Shown one piece after another: positions 37,101 to 41,387 of a stretch of 64,000 bases of DNA (positions are counted from its first letter, which is position 1; each line of letters opens with the position of its first letter). A model generated the notes under the pieces. The model had not been told where the DNA came from. It did no database searches and saw only the letters and a list, made by a program, of their open reading frames with translations. Both the position numbers and the translations under genes were made by a program. Source of the DNA: Limnoglobus roseus (GTDB lineage Bacteria; Planctomycetota; Planctomycetia; Gemmatales; Gemmataceae); assembly GCF_008254045.1 (NCBI RefSeq), contig NZ_CP042425.1, forward strand, positions 2,046,001 to 2,110,000, in the 5' to 3' direction.

Positions 37101-39398
37101 GCGGGCCGACGGATCGGAATCTCCCGCCAGGGCAGTGGCGGGAGCCCACCGGCTGCGATCGAAACGTCGTACGAGTACGATCCGCGTGGCCTGATCGCTG
37201 GCATCCACCACCGCCAGGCGGCGACCTCACTGGCCGACTACGACTACGACTACGATCTGGCGGGGCAACTGACGGAGGAAGATCACCACGGCCAGTCGAC
37301 CAGTTACTCTTACGACGACCGCGGGCAACTCACCTCGGCCACTACGACCGGGCAGCCGACGCAGTCCTATGGGTACGATGAAGCGGGCAACCGGATTTCG
37401 GGAGGCCAGACCGTCGGGCTCGGGAACCGGTTGGAGGCCGACGGCCAGTACGACTACGGTTACGACGACGAAGGGAACCAAATCCTCCGCGTGGACAGAG
37501 CGACCGGAGAGCGGGTCGAGCAATCGTTCGACTACCGGAACCGACTTGAGAGCGTCGTCCACAAAACGGCGGGGGGAATTCTCCTCGGCGAAGCCCACTA
37601 CACGTACGACGTCCTGGACCGCTTGATCAGTCGCACGGTTGACGGGCAGTCGTTCGCAACGGTTTACGACGGCGATCACGCGTGGGGGGACTACGCGACG
37701 GGTGGTCAGCGGCTAACGTCTTACCTGTACGGCGCCGCCACCGATGAAGTCCTGGGTCGGTCCCGGAACGGCGGTTCCAACGCGTGGTATTTGAGTGACA
37801 AACTCGGGACCGTCCGCGACCTCGTCGACAACGCGGGGGGCGTCTTGGACCACATCGACTACTCGTCGTTCGGATCGATCCTGAACCGCACCAACCCGAC
37901 GCTCGGGGACCGCTTCACGTTTACGGGACGGGAGTTCGATTCCGCGACGGGCCTGTACTGGTACCGGGCGCGCTGGTACGACCCGGCGACGGGCCGGTTC
38001 GTCAACCAAGACCCGTTGGGCACGGCCTCGGGGGATTGGAATTTCTACCGCTACGTCGGAAACGTTCCGACCGGGGCCGTCGACCCGAGCGGTATGATAG
38101 CAATCGAGGATACGGTGTTCGTCCAACGAATTAGTGGCGCGTTAATCTCGCTAAAGTACGCGGCCATCACGACGGTATCCACCACAGTGACCGCCGTTTA
38201 CAATGGCGTTCAATTCGTGGGTACTGTGATCACGATTGGACCGTCATTCCTGGCCGGTTTGACCCACCCGTTCGTCACGGCCGCCCTCGGCGCGGCGGCG
38301 ACGAATCCGGGGATGTTTACCGCCCTCGCGGACAAGACCATCACTCACACGCCCGAGTTGTTGCAGCGGCTAAAAATCCAGGTGGAGCAAATCAACGAGG
38401 CCCAGCCGCAACTCCAGCCGCAACTCGAACGGCCGGTGGAGCCGAAGGTCGGCCCGAAGACCGAGCCTAAACCCGAGCCGGGTCGCGACCCACGGCGGCC
38501 GCCACCACCGCCGCCGATCGAGCCGGATCGCAACAAGCCCTGTTTCCCGGCCGGCACCCCGATCCGAACGCCGGCCGGCTGGTGCCCGATTGAAGCCTTG
38601 CGAGCGGGCGACGCCGTTTTGAGTCGGGACGAGCACGACCCGGACGGGGCCGTCACGGCCAAGGTTGTGGAGGAGGTGTTTACGCGGGAGGGATTGGTCT
38701 GGAACCTGCATGTGGGCGGCCGACTCGTCCAGACGACCGCGGAGCATCCGTTCTACGTGCGAGGCCAGGGTTGGGTGCGCTGCGACGGATTGAAGGTCGG
38801 TGACCTCCTGGCGACGGAGGTCGGAGGATGGCTGCGCGTGGAGGCCCTCCAGGCCACCCGCGAATGGAGAGTCTTGTACAATTTCCGAGTCGCCGACTAC
38901 CACACCTACTTCGTCGGCTGCGAAGAGTGGGGCTTCAGCGTTTGGGCGCACAATGCGTGCATTGTGCTGTACCGTTATCCGGCTTCAGGCCAGCCGGAAG
39001 CAACCAAGCACTGGAGCATCAGGGTTACAACAGATGACAAGCCAGCGAAGACTAATCACACACATCTAACATTGGATGCATTCCCGAAAAACGTTGCCTC
39101 GCTTAAGGACTGGTTGGCATGGCATGCCGACGCTCAGATCGAGTCGGCGGGCTCAGGCGCGAGCGCAGAAGGGTCAAAGGAAATACAGGTCGATAGCGCC
39201 AAGGGCACAGCAGCGTACAATTACGCCGAAACACGTCGCACGAGCGGATCGTTTAAGTACGACCTCGCTGGGAGGAGTTGCATTACATATGTCGCTCAGG
39301 TATTAAACAAAGCTGGCTATAACCTCACTATCCCCGGCAAGGGGGACGTGGCCGGAATGAACGCCCTAATCGCTCAGTTGAACGCCCTTGTCAAATAG
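22170..39398 (+). CDS. Giant secreted RHS/YD-repeat polymorphic toxin with pre-toxin HINT domain, 5742 aa
   Basis: Probable exported polymorphic toxin. Approximate domains by residue: 1-45 basic N-terminus with LNFNPLEDRVVLT, the planctomycete LEDR export signature; 55-510 FG-GAP/VCBS-like repeats with an anchor-type beta domain; ~575-770 PKD-type repeats; ~770-940 DUF4114-like; ~955-1175 fibro-slime-like domain; Pro-rich linker; ~1310-1470 DUF642-like; ~1590-2330 several PPC-type repeats; ~2330-2750 IgGFc-binding-like; ~2750-3700 Ig and cadherin-like repeats. The RHS/YD shell starts about 3704 (LAGIPVQITRVYDTL) and ends with RARWYDPATGRFVNQDPLG near 5278. A membrane-like stretch and Pro/Glu linker precede HINT (C5458 to HN at 5594-5595), then the toxin tip 5597-5742. 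RHS shells enclose toxins; HINT would release the tip. Start at ATG 22170, with no clear ribosome-binding site. Confidence 0.9.
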   Translation: MARGFRRFVRTVVSRFTAPKSVSRAALRRPLNFNPLEDRVVLTLTSAPDKLLPPGVTPLALALATLDTDVRPDLAVLGTDGHLTVALNRGDDAWHKVTTTDLGIPAPVGMALGVTDRDPFTDLVVQTPNGIVTASGDGQGRFRSFQTLTLGTAGTLAGPAGVRVDPVISPLGGDPFADIIVVAPGTNEVLVVRSTATGFEPAVRYATGGLVPVAVAAGQLIGDDTPDLAVGHRDGTVTFLEGRADGTFVLRSDLTQTGLGAVTGLTAADVTGDGELDLIVAAADRVTVLRNDPDAVRGEVLVNGDFARGLTGWAVTSGGVSAGGGFAQFREADALLSSLRQSFTVPDAPDKLRFDVTAAALEALDGALPDAFEVSLLDATGRPLVGPFRADATAFFNLNPNAPANRAAGVDYDGRRVTVNISGLTPGTPATLVFDLVGNKPGVTSVAAVDNVSVTSARQRVDTFTAVPLDGPFTAVSGAAVGDVDGDGKADVVVGDGTQLVVFNGGGAGAFTRSALTVPGAVAGVAAAPLTAGDAVADVAVAVRGPNGVYSPLTAVAGPALDQTPRLAPLAPLAGAEGTALTLTGTFTDPDDSGPYTGTVEWGDGSTSFATVTYADGHGTVSAAHTYADNATYAVRLTLQGVATGPWDVQETRAVVTNVAPTVTVADVTLTAGDEGEVTVGTFRDAGFTLPDFRTRETFLATLDWGDGTAKPFGRESVTDGSAGVATAGTVFGSHRYAQPGLYTATLTVTDDDGGTQTKTFRVTAIPKSAEGVWWVPGAAGATVRVTFDYLPSSTEYHNELGYYLADDAAGRVGGLAPGDAGYAAAALARAATTPIFTQADAPGASKAIDFAAGAYVGFVLVKDGTLANLLANNPTAGLDGNPLAWFSPAAANADGGYRHFQRTDLADGWVRYDAEDLMNGGDEDFNDLVFQASPTKAVQLTATIRDFKDWYHQVAPDTTTSVRDPGGYVDFGNLDRFSDTVTGLVAAELGPDGRPVYVGPTYSVSTLGGGIDSAASFAPWYRDTPGVNLTTQVPLSVDWTGDAWGYQFAADSFFPIDGQLFGNSSTNPYATGPARDVWHNYGFTTEIHAEIEYQPGKFISATGDDDLWVFINNKLAIDVGGLHSANGNFLYLDDLKTQLGLEVGEKYSFALFHAERHLGDSVVRFGTNANLYPASVPPASPPASPPPVPPTSPPTGPKFYVADGGAAETFRYAADGSLLNQVDSTPGVRGVAANAAGTRTWEADGAGRVRSYDPTGAEVFAWQANDVTTAEDVTVHGDDLWLLDAGTGRVRRYAGLAGLDAGAHGGLRNGGFETLAPGVTNPNQSYYNVTAAMPAFFDGWAVTDGNVDWIADAGPYSWLAAGGDYSLELNGSPGTGRVAQTIDTIPGATYEVTYSYAGNTYGGGLRHARALVNGVEVESIVFDTTGRSATDMGWTAGSFQFVAAGTATTLAFEGQDGSSGAGIALDDVAVAYVSGGGVEDAGFDLDAANADPTGVVTDGSHFWVTDRAAQKVFVYSAAGAPEGSWGFGSALTGVTGVTLDPTGSDELWLVDGTTDRVYRYATGRTLRSGTAVAATDSFALAAGNGSPQGIADPGPGDIAVGQSYSAAFTSPGEVIQYHLTVTDDQVRYALDRRDGTASVWSRVVDADDNVIWDSADGDVDWGTLAAGAYTVEFRDVEDDLSSFQFAVLTGEAVAPIATGAEVEGSLPALPDFGAVYTIAGTAGQQLFFDAGATSGPFWWELQDPTGGTVFSWYLQDRPTVTLGATGTYTLRVTPSAPSEGGDVTGGAYHFTVVDVPVTPAVPVTLGTPVTASLATPGEVDRYTFSGTEGDRVRVKVAGGANFNLRLALVGPTGEPAFADAYSDRVVVLTETGGYELRAVSASGAALASYGFTVEAVVQQDPQAIAIGQLVSDALALGDQDRFTFTAAAGQRVLFDARDGSGSSQPPAWRLTDAGGAVVFATPFADVNVLTLAGGDYTLTVETPAAGGGVGNYSFKLWDVPATVPEAIAVGDVKAGTIPTPGVARAYTFTGTAGQALYFDVRQNTGTGGLAFGFTLVGPGGTVFPNVRNDQAPVTLPADGEYTLTVDEFANGSQTRYDAMGSFGFAFTAFPAPTSAPIAVGTPVTAAVADPGQVREYTFTAQAGDRLAVDVATVSAAVGYQVTAPDGAVVVSARTGDGGPFAAPLTGTYTVRVKGQPDPGASPAPAATGSLTFTVVGVPADDTHGLDRNAPLAVPVAPGQAVRLTFEAAAGQRLLFDRFTTSDPVAVRVTGPGGFNAFPAPGAAGWVTLGGAGTYAVVVGGAGDVLQGGTARFQVQEGTVGADPTPDSAGTEFWLGFPLQYRQAPFTGFNDPANFSLFITADADTSGVVEIPGLGFATSFFVPAGETRSVAIPADAEVGSGERVDLKAVHVTALNPVTVYGLANSPLNGDVLGGEGYNPTADAFLGLPANTAGREYVVLAYGGDSFNGLSSQFTVVAHEDGTTITVTPTVAVGAHAAGVSFERVLNRGEAYNYGSAGNGDVTGSVVTADRPVSVFGSHPLTRVPVTATGAANFLVEQLPGVDTWGRSFVAVPFAGRATSPPTGSLVRVVAATDDTDVLIDGVPVTLDRGEVYEHKLTAAAAITASHPVLVGEYSFSSAVDGGRADPFFALVPPTDQFLAAYTVAAPTTLNFDRHFVTIVVPTAQAGSVVLDGLPVPEPFQAIGGTAFSFADVPVAAGAHHLAAAVPFGVTAYGYGAFDGYGYVGGVNLAPVNRVAALDLTPNATTGVTGSTVQLSAVARDAGGNPVAGVRVDFVASSVNPATGFAFTDTAGVAAFAYAGTAAGTDSVTATLGALTDTSTVAWATPTTAPVVFLDDPTNGQAVPAGQTLLVTGRAFAGTLTGRITLVTVNGQPVEAVDAAGRFFTRLTAAAGANAITAVARDDQGQTATVTISVTGVAGGAAVGGFRTTYLPAKLVYAQTTFNRLENRLKVDAAVANTGATPIRGPIAAAFRDFDPADVTLHGAPLSADGHPTARFDAAIPAGGTGAPQRLAFDDDALSRFDFRVDFLAPDNDPPVFVSVPRVDAVAGRAYAATALARDANGDPITYAVASGPDGFEVDPATGAVTWTPAAGVRGPVQVELEARDDRGGVARQAFQIDVRDPALNRAPAFRSVPTVRIATGEGYAYSPVVFDPDGDALDFAGSTLPVGFSLDATTGAVGATGLADGKYAVHLVAIDGHGGVAEQTFTLSVGQPATSAVAITSVPPDAAVVGRQVVYLPRATSAAGLPLAYALTDPPAGVGFDTTTGQITWTPTADQVGTQPFVLTASDGVASAAQTFVISVQPAVANRPPVITSRPPRLATQEEAYAYPLTASDPDGDGVTFSLSAATLGLGFTLDPVTDTVHWAPTTQLGTYRVDVTATDSPGGAVGRQSFLVDVRPRNTAPTLTAAPVTTFGDPSRFKTTVSATDLEGDAVRFALGTGTQSNMRVDAVSGLFIWDAKSAAPGTYEVTVLGTDEREKVGQYTLSITVTADKEAPHVAVLADPARVNAGQPTTIRVFASDNVGVTGRTLTVNGSTVALDANGTATFTPSAAGVVSFVATATDLAGNSASATGGLSVSDPTDLVAPTVTITGPEDGAVVSYLTNITGTVSDVNLVEYTVQVSRFDANEWRTVYTGTTPVTDGVLATLDPTLLDSDTYAVRVTATDVNGRQTTKEFTLDLTGQAKLGNFRQEFVDLTVPLAGIPVQITRVYDTLKADQSGDFGFGWSLGAGYDPRVREARPVNTAAEQLIGMFGAVPFKDGTRVYVNTPDGRRVGFTFEPKPYSGALANLSPGTFADLYMPYFKPDPGVFESLEGEYDDLHGFIPAPIQEQGGQYFLAAIGTPYNPLGYKLTTKDGLTYHFGQFDGLKSITDRNGVKLTFTPDGITSSMGPGIGFARDAQGRITAITDPAGNAIQYTYTAGGDLGTVKDQVALTTRFEYSASQPHFLQTIVDPEGNPVALTYAGGRLRSDTDAVGAVTQHDYDVTANTETITDAMGGTATLTYDDRGNVTQSIDPMGFVARMEYDDADNLTLATTPRGFTAVTAYDARGNVTKTVDALNGTSLATYDAQNKLLSATDPLGRTAWFRYDPRGNAVEQTNADGYVSSQTFDAAGRRTSITDNLGYVTVFGYGVLDAPAETTYADGARRQNWFTPLGQVGRITDERGASIDVVSDQDGRVLSVHNPGGGTTVYEYALSRLVGVVDELGRETKYEYDDAGRKTAVVDAANGRTQYAYDLNGNVTSETNALGRSKTWHYRPDQRVDSVTDALGGQTTYEYDANGNLTAETDALGRRVNYIYDALDRLTQKDDSPGPNEIYTYDAVGNVSSRTDKNGHVTAFEYDNLNRKTRAVGPDGSEILYAYDAQGQPTQETDQLGRTTRHVYDSRGREIRTIQADQSTAEMEYDGNGNQIAATDAMGERTLMTYDALGRLTSVQTPLGFVTAYGYDAAGNQTSVTDALGRVAYSEYDDLNRLVLATDAAGGETAYGYDAAGNQTSVTDALGRVAYSEYDDLNRLVLATDAAGGETAYGYDAAGNQTSVTDALGRVAYSEYDDLNRLVLATDAAGGETAYGYDAAGNQTSVTDALGRVAYSEYDDLNRLVLATDAAGGETAYGYDAAGNQTSVTDALGRVAYSEYDDLNRLVLATDAAGGETAYGYDAAGRQVRQQDVLGRVTRSKYDSDGRLVRVTDPAGNATVYAYDSVGNNISVTDPLGNVETQTYDSLNRVTLATDAAGGGHAKSYDALGNVLTETDPLGRVTEHAYDKLNRVVTDTDPSLGSKSYSYDAVGNQIGLTDERGETAEYQFDDLNRLIVATDPRGKDTQYQYDALGNRTQIVDRDNRTRTFAYDANNRLVNETWWAGTTTVWAADYSYDTVGNRLTASDPNSEYTTTYDALNRLATVDNLGTPTGPRIQLSYTHDAAGNVTHVADQNGIEISSAYDSRNMLSNRDWVTPEFTGEVSFEYDAAGRRIGISRQGSGGSPPAAIETSYEYDPRGLIAGIHHRQAATSLADYDYDYDLAGQLTEEDHHGQSTSYSYDDRGQLTSATTTGQPTQSYGYDEAGNRISGGQTVGLGNRLEADGQYDYGYDDEGNQILRVDRATGERVEQSFDYRNRLESVVHKTAGGILLGEAHYTYDVLDRLISRTVDGQSFATVYDGDHAWGDYATGGQRLTSYLYGAATDEVLGRSRNGGSNAWYLSDKLGTVRDLVDNAGGVLDHIDYSSFGSILNRTNPTLGDRFTFTGREFDSATGLYWYRARWYDPATGRFVNQDPLGTASGDWNFYRYVGNVPTGAVDPSGMIAIEDTVFVQRISGALISLKYAAITTVSTTVTAVYNGVQFVGTVITIGPSFLAGLTHPFVTAALGAAATNPGMFTALADKTITHTPELLQRLKIQVEQINEAQPQLQPQLERPVEPKVGPKTEPKPEPGRDPRRPPPPPPIEPDRNKPCFPAGTPIRTPAGWCPIEALRAGDAVLSRDEHDPDGAVTAKVVEEVFTREGLVWNLHVGGRLVQTTAEHPFYVRGQGWVRCDGLKVGDLLATEVGGWLRVEALQATREWRVLYNFRVADYHTYFVGCEEWGFSVWAHNACIVLYRYPASGQPEATKHWSIRVTTDDKPAKTNHTHLTLDAFPKNVASLKDWLAWHADAQIESAGSGASAEGSKEIQVDSAKGTAAYNYAETRRTSGSFKYDLAGRSCITYVAQVLNKAGYNLTIPGKGDVAGMNALIAQLNALVK
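35538..36190 (+). repeat. Five perfect 126-bp tandem repeats in the YD region
   Basis: Period is exactly 126 bp (42 codons, AYGYDAAGNQTSVTDALGRV...). Five copies run from 35538 to 36167 with no difference I can find, then a partial sixth to about 36190. Each unit encodes two YD motifs. Other YD repeats in the gene are well diverged, so this block is a recent amplification or is kept uniform by gene conversion. Confidence 0.93.
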
Positions 39399-39441
39399 AA
39401 GCTGCATCCGGGGATGTGGTTGCTGCCTATGAGGATGGCAC

Positions 39442-40152
39442 GTGACTGAAAAAAAATGGATGGGATCTCCCCACCTTTACAACATGATACGTTTTCTTGA
39501 AGGGCAAGCGGTTAGTCACCGTCGCCTTCTCTTGTTTGGGTGTGCGTGTTGTCGTCGAGTATGGGACTTGCTTCAACTGGAAGCGAGCCGAAGGATTGTC
39601 GAAGTCGCCGAAGCCTACGCAGATGGAGAGGTGCGCGAGACAGAACTTCGGTCGGTGGCCGACTCGTCTGAATTTGCTTGCATTGAGCCACAATTCGTCA
39701 GGGAGTCTGCCACACAACTATCGGCTCGTGTGGCGGATGCAGTCCATGCAGCCAAACATCTGGCCACTTCACCCATTGATCTTGGCTTTATTGCTCAGAA
39801 CACATCGCGAGATAAATCGCATGACTTTGTTCTCTCTACCCAAAATAATTTCGGCATTGGAATCGCCGTTCGGCGTGATGAATCAGAATTCGCAGAAAAA
39901 GTGAAACTTCTCCGAGACATCTTTGGCAACCCTTTCCACCCAGTGGCCTTCGATCCAACTTGGAGAACCTCGACTGCCGTAGCTTTCGCCAACGAGATGT
40001 ATCAGTCCCGTGACTTCTCTGGGATGCCGATCTTGGCTGATGCCCTTCAAGATGCTGGTTGCGAGAATGAGGACATCTTGAACCACTGCCGGGGCGAAGG
40101 TCCGCATGTGCGTGGGTGTTGGGTCGTTGACCTGATCTTGGGCAAGGAGTAA
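39442..40152 (+). CDS. Gemmata-type paralogous family protein, candidate immunity protein
   Basis: A 236-residue protein starting 43 bases after the giant toxin gene. The start MTEKKWMGSPHLYNMIRFLEG, the block LLLFGCACCRRVWDLL, LRDIFGNPFHPVAFDP and the end MPILADALQDAGC...GPHVRGCWVVDLILGK match, from memory, a paralogous family abundant in Gemmataceae and usually annotated hypothetical. No signal peptide; probably cytoplasmic. Immunity genes typically lie directly after RHS/HINT toxin genes, and both this gene and the toxin tip are poorer in GC than the rest of the toxin gene. A role in neutralising the tip is therefore plausible, but it is inferred only from position and composition. Confidence 0.7.
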   Translation: MTEKKWMGSPHLYNMIRFLEGQAVSHRRLLLFGCACCRRVWDLLQLEASRRIVEVAEAYADGEVRETELRSVADSSEFACIEPQFVRESATQLSARVADAVHAAKHLATSPIDLGFIAQNTSRDKSHDFVLSTQNNFGIGIAVRRDESEFAEKVKLLRDIFGNPFHPVAFDPTWRTSTAVAFANEMYQSRDFSGMPILADALQDAGCENEDILNHCRGEGPHVRGCWVVDLILGKE

Positions 40153-40414
40153 TTGCGAGCAACTGGGCACTGCCGCCGACATGAAACTCGGTAGACCCCA
40201 GCGAGTGGCGGAACCGGGCCACTCGGAGAATCATCCAACTTCCCGGAAGCGGAGAGCGGTTGGTCGCTCAACTCGGCAACTGACGCAGACGCATGCCTAT
40301 TTGGAAGGAGTGGCGAAAGCGTCCGGCGAGCTGGTCTGTCGGAGGGTGTGCGGGATCAGCCCTGGTCGGACTACGGCGGTTTCCAGCGATCGGGTAGCAG
40401 GTCGGACAGGCGTA

Positions 40415-40635
40415 CGCTGTCCGCCGGGGCTGCAAGAGCGTGACCGGCGTTTCGTCGGCGTGGATCGCGTCCGACGCTTTCACCCGTCCGACCATCGCCC
40501 GGTACATCGGGCCGAGGGCGGCCGCAGACCCAGTCGCATAGGGTCGATCGGGACGCAGCGACCCCGTGGCGGGCGAGGACGGCCTCCCTGTTGCCTCGCT
40601 AAGGATCCCTCCCTCCGCAAGGTGCCAATGTTTTG
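40415..40635 (-). pseudogene. IS66-family transposase remnant
   Basis: The minus-strand frame reads MYRAMVGRVKASDAIHADET and PVTLLQPRRTAYA, the IS66 DDE region that holds the first catalytic aspartate (HADETPV). Upstream HWHLAEGGILSEATG looks like the preceding helix, with damage in between. Both ends are missing. Confidence 0.65.
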
Positions 40636-40892
40636 CTAACCGCGTGGCACATACCACGGCCATCCCCGTACAATACCAACGCCCTGTGGTGAACTTCGAT
40701 ACGATTTGAAAACCAGGGTCGGCTACGCGAAACCAATCCGAGATCGATGCGAGGGAAATGCGACGGACTTAGGCCGAAGGCCTGGGTTCGGCGATACCAA
40801 CGCTCCGGCCCTGAAGGTGCCGTTCATTCGTGAGTCCCCCTTTCAGGGCGGTTGCACGGCGTGGTGGTTGGGCCCAGGCCTCCGTTTCGCTC

Positions 40893-40928
40893 CGACCTGG
40901 GCTGAGAGAACGTGCCCTTCAGGCCCGA
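40893..40928 (-). repeat. Dispersed 36-bp repeat, copy 2
   Basis: Reverse-complement partner of 1991-2026 with three mismatches. A further similar phrase (aggccgaaggcctggg, about 40771-40786) lies nearby, which suggests a family of short repeats. Confidence 0.7.
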
Positions 40929-40952
40929 ATGCCAAAATAGGTAAGGTGTCGG

Positions 40953-41366
40953 TTAGGCTGTCCCGGCGTGCAACCGGTGGACGATCCATTCCAAAGACCG
41001 CAATGGCACACGCCCTTCCGCATCTGGTGAGACGACCAGGGCGGCCATTCGCACTGCCTCGCCGTCGATGGCCGACCACGCGACCGGCTGCGGAAGCCGA
41101 CCGACGACGCACGCCACTCGTTCGATTCGGTTACACGTCGCGTGTGGAACCGCCATCCCGCGGCCGATGCCGGTCGAGCCGAGCGATTCCCGCCGCATCA
41201 CCCTTTCGACGACTTGTTCCGACTCGGCGGCCGGGAGTTGACCGCCTTCGACCAGCCGACCTGTCAGGAAGCGGACGACTTTCTCCGGCGTGTCCGCCGC
41301 CGCAGGCACGTCAACAAAACGGGGACGATCATCGTCCCCGGTGGCGGATGCGATGACTGTCCCCAT
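40953..41366 (-). CDS. PTS EIIA type-2 (PtsN-like) protein, C-terminally shortened
   Basis: A 137-residue EIIA-like protein. RESLGSTGIGRGMAVPHATC contains H75, the expected phosphorylation histidine, and GEAVRMAALVVSPDAEGRVPLRSLE is the following core. Compared with the complete PtsN at 60595-61068, the protein ends about 35 residues early, soon after the LRSLE helix. The loss coincides with the edge of the decayed IS-bearing region. It may accept phosphate from the HPr/EI encoded 20 kb away, but the truncation could make it non-functional. Confidence 0.7.
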   Translation of the reverse strand: MGTVIASATGDDDRPRFVDVPAAADTPEKVVRFLTGRLVEGGQLPAAESEQVVERVMRRESLGSTGIGRGMAVPHATCNRIERVACVVGRLPQPVAWSAIDGEAVRMAALVVSPDAEGRVPLRSLEWIVHRLHAGTA

Positions 41367-41387
41367 CGGATCACACTCCTATCGAAC

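Larger units (their letters stand above)
40153..40952. other. Decayed accessory DNA between candidate immunity gene and EIIA gene
   Basis: About 800 bp without an intact gene. It contains the IS66 remnant (40415-40635) and the second copy of the 36-bp dispersed repeat (40893-40928). The rest shows no recognisable coding sequence. Confidence 0.6.

Noticed and set aside
38536..38957. Self-splicing intein inside the giant protein
   Set aside because: It has Hint motifs but sits just before a C-terminal tip with no conserved host protein split, which fits a pre-toxin HINT domain instead.
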